A stretch of 5,119 nt of DNA from an uncultured Hyphomicrobiales bacterium (GTDB lineage Bacteria > Pseudomonadota > Alphaproteobacteria > Rhizobiales > CAJQND01), in the NCBI GenBank assembly GCA_905479595.1, contig CAJQND010000056.1, positions 1 to 5,119 on the forward strand, read 5' to 3'. This document shows, piece after piece, positions 1 to 5,119 of the stretch (the first letter of the stretch is position 1; the number at the start of each line of letters is the position of its first letter). A program made the translations under genes and the position numbers. The notes beneath the pieces are model-generated. The model saw nothing but the letters and a program-made list of their open reading frames with translations. It was not told where the DNA came from and made no database searches.

Positions 1-468
1 ACCCGGCCAGACGTCGTTTTTACAGGATTGTGTGCCACAATGCGAAAGGTGCATGGCGCGATTTTTGGAATTTACGGCTCGAGTTGGGAAAAAGTATTTA
101 TGATGCAGCGTGCGTTTAAACTGCACCGCGGACCGGTGGGGTATTTTCTTACCGATGGTTTTGGAAAAAACCAACAAAACCGGGATGAAAAAGACCATTG
201 GCCAACGGCTGGGGCCATTATGGTATCCGTCGCAGTCGATCTGCAGCCCGAAAAACTTATAATCGCCGGGATCGATATGTTTCAACACGCCCAAGGCACA
301 TATCCTGGAGATGAATCAACACCAAACGATTTTGCACCAGCCCACAGTTTTAACCGTGACAGGGCACATGTTATGAATAGCCTGGAACGTTATAACGGTG
401 AACTCGTCATCATTAGCGATGTGCTGAACCGCGAATGGCAAGCGCATAAAGCATTGAAGTCAGCCTAA
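1..468 (+). CDS. Putative glycosyltransferase, sialyltransferase-like, C-terminal part (5' end outside window)
   Basis: The reading frame is open from base 1 to the TAA at 466-468, giving the last 155 residues of a protein that starts upstream. A TTG at 28 and an ATG at 40 are in frame, but neither has a convincing ribosome binding site and the frame continues to the window edge, so I treat the gene as 5'-partial. Visible motifs are WPTAG (from 199), a hydrophobic strand ending in GIDMF (268-282), then YPGD and an APAHSFNRDR stretch. A Pro-Thr-x-Gly block, a G-I-D/Y-G-F strand and a later conserved His are arranged like the C-terminal half of bacterial sialyltransferase-type enzymes (GT29/GT42), which transfer sialic-acid-like sugars from CMP donors. 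That assignment is inference from motif layout only. No membrane segment or signal is visible. The gene is unrelated to the fatty-acid genes that follow, and a 99-base gap separates it from fabD. That it is coding is fairly sure; its function is tentative. Confidence 0.7.
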   Translation, partial: TRPDVVFTGLCATMRKVHGAIFGIYGSSWEKVFMMQRAFKLHRGPVGYFLTDGFGKNQQNRDEKDHWPTAGAIMVSVAVDLQPEKLIIAGIDMFQHAQGTYPGDESTPNDFAPAHSFNRDRAHVMNSLERYNGELVIISDVLNREWQAHKALKSA

Positions 469-554
469 GACTTTTTGCCATCTCCGCTTCCATGAACTGG
501 TGATATCGTTTAAAGACCAGCCAAAGGCAGGTGTGCGGCGCGCATGCGGCAACG

Positions 555-560
555 AAGAGG
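555..560 (+). promoter_or_regulatory. Ribosome binding site deciding the fabD start
   Basis: AAGAGG ends 7 bases before the ATG at 568. An in-frame ATG at 544 would add eight residues (MRQRRGFK) not usual for the family and has no comparable purine-rich site at the right distance. This supports 568 as the start. Confidence 0.65.
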
Positions 561-567
561 TTTTAAA

Positions 568-1506
568 ATGACGATTGCGTTTACTTTTCCCGGTCAGGGC
601 AGTCAGGCGGTTGGCATGGGCAAGGCGCTTGCGGAGGCATTCGTTCCAGCTCGCGATGTGTTTAATGAAGTCGATGAAGCGCTCACGCAAAATCTTTCCC
701 AGCTTATGTGGGACGGCCCTGAAGATGCGCTTACCTTAACTGAGAATGCCCAACCTGCATTGATGGCTGTCTCTATGGCGGTTATGCAGGTGCTGAAAAG
801 CGAAATGGGTTTTTCTCTGGTAGATCATGTCAAATTTGTTGCGGGTCATTCCCTCGGTGAGTATTCAGCACTTGCAGCTGCGGGAACGTTTTCACTGGGC
901 GATACCGCCCGATTGCTGAAAATCCGTGGCCAGGCAATGCAACGCGCGGTTCCGGTGGGAGAGGGAGCGATGGCAGCGCTTTTAGGGCTTGAATTTGATG
1001 ATGCCCGCGCGGTCGCTGAAGACGCAGCAAGGGATGGTGAAGTGTGCCAGGCTGCAAATGACAATGCGCCTGGTCAGGTTGTGATTTCAGGTGCAAAGGC
1101 TGCCGTCGAACGCGCGATTGAGCTGGCTAAAGAAAAAGGTGCCCGGCGGGCAATGCTTTTGCCGGTGAGCGCGCCATTCCATTGTGCGATGATGCAACCA
1201 GCAGCCGATGAAATGGCGCAGGCGCTTTCTGAAGTTGAAATGTCAGCCCCGGTGGTGCCTCTGGTGGCCAATGTTTCAGCATCTCTAATCACCTCACCAG
1301 AAGATATCCGAAAATCGCTCGTTGAGCAGGTTACTGGCATGGTGCGTTGGCGCGAATGTGTTGGGGTTTTGGCTGAACAAGGGGTAACTACCCTTTATGA
1401 AGCAGGTTCCGGTAAAGTGTTGAGTGGGCTTGCCCGCCGAATCAACCGCGACCTTGAGGCCAAACCCCTTGGCACTCCGGAAGAAATCAGCGCCTTTGCG
1501 CTCTAG
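568..1506 (+). CDS. fabD: Malonyl-CoA:ACP transacylase FabD
   Basis: Cytoplasmic enzyme that transfers malonyl from malonyl-CoA to the phosphopantetheine of AcpP, supplying the extender unit for fatty-acid elongation. From ATG 568 it is 312 residues, against 309 in E. coli. The N-terminal FPGQGSQ motif (residues 7-13) forms the oxyanion region. The nucleophile is Ser95 in GHSLGEYSA. Arg120 in KIRGQAMQ is the likely malonate carboxylate anchor, His205 in SAPFHC is the catalytic base, and Gln254 matches the active-site Gln of E. coli FabD. YEAGSGKVLSGL near the C-terminus is also typical. All key residues are present, so the enzyme should be active. It is the first fab gene here; its stop lies 13 bases before fabG, and the fabG ribosome binding site overlaps that stop, so the two are surely co-transcribed. 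I found no convincing promoter in the short gap upstream. Confidence 0.97.
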   Translation: MTIAFTFPGQGSQAVGMGKALAEAFVPARDVFNEVDEALTQNLSQLMWDGPEDALTLTENAQPALMAVSMAVMQVLKSEMGFSLVDHVKFVAGHSLGEYSALAAAGTFSLGDTARLLKIRGQAMQRAVPVGEGAMAALLGLEFDDARAVAEDAARDGEVCQAANDNAPGQVVISGAKAAVERAIELAKEKGARRAMLLPVSAPFHCAMMQPAADEMAQALSEVEMSAPVVPLVANVSASLITSPEDIRKSLVEQVTGMVRWRECVGVLAEQGVTTLYEAGSGKVLSGLARRINRDLEAKPLGTPEEISAFAL

Positions 1507-1511
1507 AAGGA
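1505..1511 (+). promoter_or_regulatory. fabG ribosome binding site overlapping the fabD stop
   Basis: AGAAGGA shares two bases with the fabD TAG stop and lies 8 bases before ATG 1520. It fixes the fabG start there rather than at in-frame upstream codons inside fabD, and suggests translational coupling of the pair. Confidence 0.65.
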
Positions 1512-1519
1512 CTTTTTCT

Positions 1520-2257
1520 ATGTTTTCACTTGGAGGAAAAAAGGCGCTTGTTACCGGCGCTACTGGCGGTATTGGCGCGTCGATTGCCAAGGTGTTGCAT
1601 GGTGCAGGTGCCACCGTTGGCCTGTCTGGCACAAGGGAAAATGTGCTTGCAGAGCAAGCCACAGGCTTGGGTGAACGGTGCCATATTCTTCCGTGCAATC
1701 TTGGCGACCTGAATGCGGTCGATGCCCTCGTCCCAGCTGCGAGCGAGGCGATGGGCGGGCTGGATATTCTGGTGAACAATGCTGGTATTACCCGCGACAA
1801 TCTCGCCATGCGGATGAAGGATGAAGAGTGGGATCAGGTGATTGCGGTCAATATGACGGCTGCGTTCCATCTCATGCGCGCATCGCTGCGTGGAATGATG
1901 AAACAGCGCCATGGGCGGATTATCGGGATCACCTCCATTGTCGGCACGACCGGTAATCCTGGTCAGATGAACTATGCTGCAGCCAAAGCTGGCATGGTGG
2001 GCATGTCCAAATCATTGGCTCAGGAAGTCGCCAGCCGTGGAATCACGGTGAATTGCGTCGCTCCGGGCTTTATTGAAACACCGATGACTGACGCGCTGAA
2101 CGAAAAACAGCGCGAAGCAATTCTTGGCACAATTCCTTCGGGCAGGCTCGGTCAGTCTGATGAAATTGCTGCAGCTGTGATGTTTCTGGCCAGTGATGAG
2201 GCTGCATATGTTACGGGCCAAACCCTGCATGTGAACGGTGGAATGGCTATGATTTAA
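1520..2257 (+). CDS. fabG: 3-oxoacyl-[ACP] reductase FabG
   Basis: NADPH-dependent reductase that turns 3-ketoacyl-ACP into (R)-3-hydroxyacyl-ACP, the first reduction of each elongation cycle; members of the family are cytoplasmic homotetramers. At 245 residues it matches the usual length (244 in E. coli). It is a classical short-chain dehydrogenase: TGATGGIG cofactor motif at residues 12-19, NNAG at 86-89, and the catalytic set Asn111, Ser139, Tyr152 and Lys156 (NYAAAK). APGFIETPMT (181-190) and the C-terminal end VTGQTLHVNGGMAMI are characteristic of FabG rather than other SDR enzymes. In-frame codons upstream inside fabD could extend it, but the family length, the MFSLGGKKALVTG start and the ribosome binding site support 1520. 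The stop codon lies within a perfect palindrome, and a long non-coding stretch separates the gene from acpP. Confidence 0.97.
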   Translation: MFSLGGKKALVTGATGGIGASIAKVLHGAGATVGLSGTRENVLAEQATGLGERCHILPCNLGDLNAVDALVPAASEAMGGLDILVNNAGITRDNLAMRMKDEEWDQVIAVNMTAAFHLMRASLRGMMKQRHGRIIGITSIVGTTGNPGQMNYAAAKAGMVGMSKSLAQEVASRGITVNCVAPGFIETPMTDALNEKQREAILGTIPSGRLGQSDEIAAAVMFLASDEAAYVTGQTLHVNGGMAMI

Positions 2258-2273
2258 TGTCCGTTCGGACATT
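2256..2273. repeat. Perfect 18-base palindrome at the fabG stop codon
   Basis: AATGTCCG-TT-CGGACATT consists of two 8-base arms around a 2-base centre and uses the last two bases of the fabG TAA. As RNA it would form at least a 7-bp stem with a GUUC loop. No T-run follows (TGCGCCGG comes next), so a standard intrinsic terminator is unlikely. It could be an mRNA 3'-end stabiliser, a processing site, or a dimeric regulator's operator upstream of acpP. The symmetry is directly visible; the role is not known. Confidence 0.6.
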
Positions 2274-2584
2274 TGCGCCGGTCTATTGGGCACCATAAGT
2301 GGCAACAAGGTCTGAATTGCCGGAAATTGGCGTTGCATGGCCGCAAATTGGCGGTTCCCACAATCTGCAAGAATGGCACTTGGTTTTTTGCAAGGTTATG
2401 TGTTAAGCACCGGTCGGCATTTGCAGGGAAGACCGGATTTGAGTGATTCTGGCTGGCGGCGCGTATTCAATTCACGCCAAGCTGGCTCCGGCCGAAGCAC
2501 CCAAGCGGCCCCTATGTACTGCGATGAAAGTGAGTCTGCCCAAGGTAGCGACTTTTGTCTAACCAACTTTAAGGATGAAAGATT
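2258..2584 (+). other. Non-coding fabG-acpP spacer, probable acpP leader
   Basis: This 327-base stretch has no gene I can support. Its contents are most of the 18-base palindrome at its left end, a 14-base direct repeat at 2319-2353, a short inverted repeat GGCCG/CGGCC (2490-2494 and 2506-2510), and the acpP ribosome binding site AAGGA (2571-2575, 9 bases before the start). The length suggests that acpP has its own promoter here, which would fit the high AcpP demand known in bacteria. The best -35-like words (CTTGGT at 2379, TTGAGT at 2439) lack a good -10 partner at normal spacing, so I do not assign a promoter. An open frame at 2337-2588 has a composition unlike the neighbouring proteins and is judged spurious. 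Confidence 0.5.
2319..2353 (+). repeat. Pair of 14-base direct repeats, 21 bases apart
   Basis: GCCGGAAATTGGCG (2319-2332) and GCCGCAAATTGGCG (2340-2353) differ at one base and start exactly 21 bases apart, close to two DNA turns. Each has GCC and GGC ends around an AT-rich core, giving weak internal symmetry. The layout resembles paired binding sites on one DNA face for a regulator controlling acpP. No regulator can be named from the sequence. Confidence 0.5.
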
Positions 2585-2821
2585 ATGAGTGACGTTGCTG
2601 ATCGGGTAAAGAAAATCGTCGTAGAGCACCTCGGCGTTGAAGCAGATAAGGTCGAAGAAAAAGCAAGCTTTATCGATGATCTCGGCGCAGATTCTCTGGA
2701 CACAGTTGAACTGGTCATGGCTTTTGAAGAAGAATTCGGCATTGAAATTCCCGATGATGCAGCCGAAACTATTCAGACTGTTGGCGACGCTGTCGGCTTC
2801 ATCACGAAAGCCTCTGCGTAG
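2585..2821 (+). CDS. acpP: Acyl carrier protein AcpP
   Basis: Small acidic carrier that holds growing fatty-acyl chains on a 4'-phosphopantetheine arm and shuttles them among FabD, FabG, FabF and other lipid enzymes in the cytoplasm. It has 78 residues, the normal length. The attachment site is Ser37 in GADSLDTVELV, followed by the acidic recognition helix MAFEEEFGIEIPDD, where partner enzymes dock. The start MSDVADRVKKIVVEHLGVE and the end TVGDAVGFITKASA are typical of alphaproteobacterial AcpP. ATG 2585 follows AAGGA at 2571-2575. The gene stands between two sizeable non-coding spacers (327 and 157 bases), unlike the tightly packed fabD-fabG pair, so it may form its own short, abundant transcript as known in E. 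coli; that is inference here. Activity needs a holo-ACP synthase encoded elsewhere. Confidence 0.98.
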   Translation: MSDVADRVKKIVVEHLGVEADKVEEKASFIDDLGADSLDTVELVMAFEEEFGIEIPDDAAETIQTVGDAVGFITKASA

Positions 2822-2868
2822 TTTTCCAGTCCATTCTTGCCACCACGTTTTGGTTGGCTGTGAATTTT

Positions 2869-2910
2869 TGGCGGAATGAGGGCAGGCAAGTCCGCGTTCC
2901 GCCATTTTCT
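2869..2910 (+). terminator. Possible intrinsic terminator or attenuator after acpP
   Basis: TGGCGGAA (2869-2876) and TTCCGCCA (2897-2904) form a perfect 8-bp stem with a 20-base loop, followed by TTTTCTT from 2905. The loop is long for a classic terminator and the T-tract is broken by one C, so it may be partial, letting some transcription reach fabF while most stops after acpP. An inner alternative pairs GCGGA (2871-2875) with TCCGC (2891-2895). Confidence 0.45.
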
Positions 2911-2978
2911 TATGTACTGCTCTTTGGCTGAAAGGGCCTCAGATTCGGCTGGCGGAAATAAAACGAGGTGCATCCAAT

Positions 2979-4244
2979 ATGCGCAGGGTCGTGATTACTG
3001 GGATGGGAATGGTTTCACCACTCGCAAATGGAGTGGAAGAAACATGGAGCCGGCTGATTGCCGGACAATCAGGCGCGAATGTCACGCAAGGCTTCGACAT
3101 CGACGATCTTGCGTGCCAGGTTTCTTGCCAGGTCCCGCGTGGCGACGGCGAAAACGGCACATTTGATCCAGATAGGTATATGGAGCCGAAAGAGCAGCGC
3201 AAAGTTGATGACTTCATTGTTTTCGGTGTTGCCGCTGCAAGTCAGGCGATTGAAGATTCTGGCTGGAAACCAGAAGACCATGAAAGCCAGTGCCGCACAG
3301 GCGTGTTGATGGGCTCAGGCGTCGGTGGCCTAAACGGCATCGCTGAAACCGCGCTCATTCTGGAAGAAAAAGGCCCGAGGCGTGTCAGCCCGTTTTTTAT
3401 TCCTGGCCGATTGATCAATTTAATTTCCGGTTACGTCTCAATCAATCACGGGTTTCGCGGACCGAATCATGCCGTGGTAACCGCTTGTTCCACCGGGGCC
3501 CACGCCATTGGCGATGCGGCGCGATTGATTATGCTGGGCGATGCGGATGTGATGGTGGCAGGTGGTGCAGAGGCAACAATCTCGCGTATCGGCCTTGCCG
3601 GGTTCATTGCCTGCAAAGCACTTTCAACGGGCTTTAATGATACCCCGGAAAGAGCCTCCAGACCTTATGACAGTGGCCGCGACGGGTTTGTGATGGGCGA
3701 GGGGGCGGGCGCTGTTGTCGTCGAAGAGCTTGAACACGCAAAAGCACGCGGTGCGAAGATTTATGCCGAAGTTTCCGGGTATGGACTGTCAGGAGATGCC
3801 TATCATATTACAGCACCTGCACCTGATGGGGATGGCGGTTATCGCTCAATGAAAGCAGCGATTGAACGCGCCGGCATTGCTCCCTCCGATCTTGATTATG
3901 TGAATGCACATGGTACTTCGACCCCGCTGGGTGACGAAATAGAACTTGGCGCAGTTGAGCGACTTTATGGCAACAAGGGCAATGGCCTCACCATGTCGTC
4001 GACTAAGTCTGCTATCGGTCACTTGCTTGGCGCTGCCGGGGCGGTGGAAGCGATTTTCTGCTGCCTTGCAATTCGCGATAACATCGCGCCGCCGACACTT
4101 AATCTTGAGGATCCGTCAGTCGAAACTGAAATTGATCTTGTGCCTTTAAAAGCACAAAATAAGGAAATAAACACAGTTTTGTCGAATTCATTTGGTTTTG
4201 GTGGAACGAATGCATCCCTTGTACTGCGGCGGTATGCAGATTGA
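2979..4244 (+). CDS. fabF: 3-oxoacyl-[ACP] synthase II FabF
   Basis: Condensing enzyme (KAS II) that joins malonyl-AcpP to an acyl chain, releasing CO2 and lengthening it by two carbons; family members act as cytoplasmic homodimers and, in E. coli, FabF mediates temperature control of unsaturated chain length. It has 421 residues (413 in E. coli). The N-terminal thiolase-fold half opens with VVITGMGMVSPL. The nucleophile is Cys170 in VTACSTGAH. The His-His pair is His311 in NAHGTSTPLGD and His348 in STKSAIGHLLGAAGA, with Lys343 in the same block. The C-terminal gating loop is SFGFGGTN (404-411). A Cys-His-His set, rather than the Cys-His-Asn of FabH, places it in the FabB/FabF group, and length plus position after acpP favour FabF. 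GAGGTG at 2965-2970, 8 bases before ATG 2979, supports the start. The upstream spacer carries a hairpin that may limit its expression relative to acpP. Confidence 0.97.
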   Translation: MRRVVITGMGMVSPLANGVEETWSRLIAGQSGANVTQGFDIDDLACQVSCQVPRGDGENGTFDPDRYMEPKEQRKVDDFIVFGVAAASQAIEDSGWKPEDHESQCRTGVLMGSGVGGLNGIAETALILEEKGPRRVSPFFIPGRLINLISGYVSINHGFRGPNHAVVTACSTGAHAIGDAARLIMLGDADVMVAGGAEATISRIGLAGFIACKALSTGFNDTPERASRPYDSGRDGFVMGEGAGAVVVEELEHAKARGAKIYAEVSGYGLSGDAYHITAPAPDGDGGYRSMKAAIERAGIAPSDLDYVNAHGTSTPLGDEIELGAVERLYGNKGNGLTMSSTKSAIGHLLGAAGAVEAIFCCLAIRDNIAPPTLNLEDPSVETEIDLVPLKAQNKEINTVLSNSFGFGGTNASLVLRRYAD

Positions 4245-4256
4245 TGATTTTTCAAC

Positions 4257-4261
4257 GGAGG
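4257..4261 (+). promoter_or_regulatory. Strong ribosome binding site for the TTG start of mltG
   Basis: GGAGG lies 7 bases before TTG 4269. An in-frame TGA at 4245 blocks any earlier start, and the next in-frame ATG would fall inside the membrane segment, so this site makes TTG the only sensible initiation codon. Confidence 0.75.
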
Positions 4262-4268
4262 CCGGTTT

Positions 4269-5119
4269 TTGAGACTAGGAACCCGTAAAAAACCCGATAG
4301 CGGCGAAACTGCGCAAGCAAAGGCGTACAAGAGCAACCGCAAGGACAAAACAAAACGCCGTCGTGGCGCTGGCCGGTTTGTCCGGGCATTGCTTGGCGTG
4401 ATGCTGATGGTCGGCTGCGTGGCGATTGCCGGCGCTGTAATTTTTCTGATTGGCAAAGACACCTTTGAATCCGCCGGGCCGCTGACAAAGCAAACCACCG
4501 TTGTTATAGCGCGTGGTTCAGGAACAGCTGATATTGCAGGCAAGCTCACCGAAGCTGGAGTGATTTCTGATGAGCGCCTTTTCCAGGGCGGCATTCTGCT
4601 CAACCGCGCTCAAAATGCCCTTAAAGCAGGCGAGTATGCTTTCCCAGCCGGCATATCCATGGCTGGGGTTATGGATATGTTGGTCAAAGGCAAATCCATC
4701 GTCCACAAGATTTCTATCCCTGAAGGGCTGACATCTCAACAAGCGGTTGAGCGCATTTTGGCATCTGAGAAACTGATTGGCGATATTGCAGCAGTTCCGG
4801 TGGAAGGCACGCTGTTGCCTGATACATATGTTTATGAAAAAGGCGCGACAAGGGCTGCTGTTATCACCCAGATGCAGGTTGCTCAACGGCGACTGGTTGC
4901 TGACCTTTGGCCAAAACGGGCGGAAAATTTGCCGGTTCGCACGGCGCGTGATGCACTTATTTTGGCATCTATTGTTGAAAAGGAAACAGGCGTTGCAGAA
5001 GAGCGTCCGCGGGTGGCGGCAGTGTTTTTAAACCGGCTTAGAAAAGGTATGCGCCTGCAATCAGATCCAACCATCATTTACGGAATTGTTGGCGGTAAAG
5101 GTAAACTGGGACGCCCCAT
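4269..5119 (+). CDS. mltG: Endolytic murein transglycosylase MltG (YceG-like), 3' end outside window
   Basis: Inner-membrane enzyme that cleaves glycosidic bonds inside nascent peptidoglycan strands and is thought to set glycan chain length. The window holds 283 codons with no stop; E. coli MltG has 340 residues, so at least several dozen are missing. The N-terminus is a Lys/Arg-rich cytoplasmic tail (residues 1-38), then one membrane segment (about 39-62, ALLGVMLMVGCVAIAGAVIF), with the rest facing the periplasm. A LysM-like subdomain covers roughly 76-142 (GTADIAGKL, LKAGEYAFPAG). Family signatures follow: IPEGLT (150-155), EGTLLPDTYVY (179-189), and the catalytic block LASIVEKET (232-240), which contains the active-site glutamate. 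RPRVAAVFLNRLRKGMRLQ and SDPTIIYG complete the visible core. It starts at TTG, 24 bases after the fabF stop, so it probably shares the fabF transcript. In E. coli pabC lies between fabF and mltG; it is absent here. Confidence 0.95.
   Translation, partial: MRLGTRKKPDSGETAQAKAYKSNRKDKTKRRRGAGRFVRALLGVMLMVGCVAIAGAVIFLIGKDTFESAGPLTKQTTVVIARGSGTADIAGKLTEAGVISDERLFQGGILLNRAQNALKAGEYAFPAGISMAGVMDMLVKGKSIVHKISIPEGLTSQQAVERILASEKLIGDIAAVPVEGTLLPDTYVYEKGATRAAVITQMQVAQRRLVADLWPKRAENLPVRTARDALILASIVEKETGVAEERPRVAAVFLNRLRKGMRLQSDPTIIYGIVGGKGKLGRP

Noticed and set aside
475..506. Possible fabD promoter, TTGCCA then TGATAT
   Set aside because: The spacing is 20 bases, too long for a normal sigma-70 promoter, and the hexamer matches are modest.
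497..520. Possible terminator hairpin CTGGT/ACCAG after the first gene
   Set aside because: The stem has only 5 bp with a 14-base loop and no T-run follows, so it is not distinguishable from chance.
1294..1809. 171-codon open frame on the minus strand
   Set aside because: Antisense to the fabD end and the fabG start; both plus-strand genes have full catalytic motifs, so this is a shadow frame.
2337..2588. 83-codon open frame in the fabG-acpP spacer whose stop overlaps the acpP start (ATGA)
   Set aside because: Its protein has low-complexity, Arg/Ser/Gly-rich content with no recognisable motif, no ribosome binding site stands before 2337, and it covers the repeats of a likely regulatory spacer. 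The ATGA overlap is probably chance.
2396..2905. 169-codon open frame on the minus strand covering acpP
   Set aside because: Antisense to the whole of acpP, with no recognisable domain; the length arises from the reversed frame of a small conserved gene.
4244..4288. ATG overlapping the fabF stop as an alternative downstream start
   Set aside because: It is in another frame from mltG and reaches a stop after 14 codons; the GGAGG site serves TTG 4269.
4019..4603. 194-codon open frame on the minus strand
   Set aside because: It runs antisense across the fabF 3' end and the mltG 5' end, both clearly coding on the plus strand, and its protein has no family features.

Overview
The window carries a conserved bacterial fatty-acid synthesis cluster, fabD-fabG-acpP-fabF, followed by mltG (endolytic murein transglycosylase). 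All genes are on the plus strand. The acyl carrier protein, FabF and FabG sequences look alphaproteobacterial, most likely Hyphomicrobiales (Rhizobiales)-like. The order fabF-mltG with no pabC between them also fits that group. Base composition looks close to balanced by eye, so a high-GC rhizobium seems less likely than a moderate-GC marine or host-associated relative. The exact taxon cannot be set from this window.

Layout: positions 1-468 hold the 3' end of an unrelated gene, probably a glycosyltransferase with sialyltransferase-like motifs. A 99-base gap leads to fabD (568-1506), and fabG (1520-2257) follows 13 bases later. A 327-base non-coding stretch (2258-2584) contains a perfect palindrome at the fabG stop and a 14-base direct repeat. 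It leads to acpP (2585-2821). A 157-base spacer (2822-2978) holds a hairpin with a T-rich tail and a spare copy of one arm of its stem. Then come fabF (2979-4244) and mltG (4269 to beyond the window end), which starts at TTG.

How the genes work together: FabD moves malonyl groups from CoA to AcpP. FabF condenses malonyl-AcpP with the growing acyl-AcpP, and FabG reduces the resulting 3-ketoacyl-AcpP with NADPH. The dehydratase and enoyl reductase needed to finish each cycle are not here. MltG cuts nascent peptidoglycan at the inner membrane; its place downstream of fabF could link membrane-lipid and wall synthesis at the transcript level, but that is inference.

I found no mobile element, CRISPR array, tRNA, rRNA or clearly new system. 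The most interesting parts are the two non-coding spacers around acpP and the unusual gene upstream of fabD.
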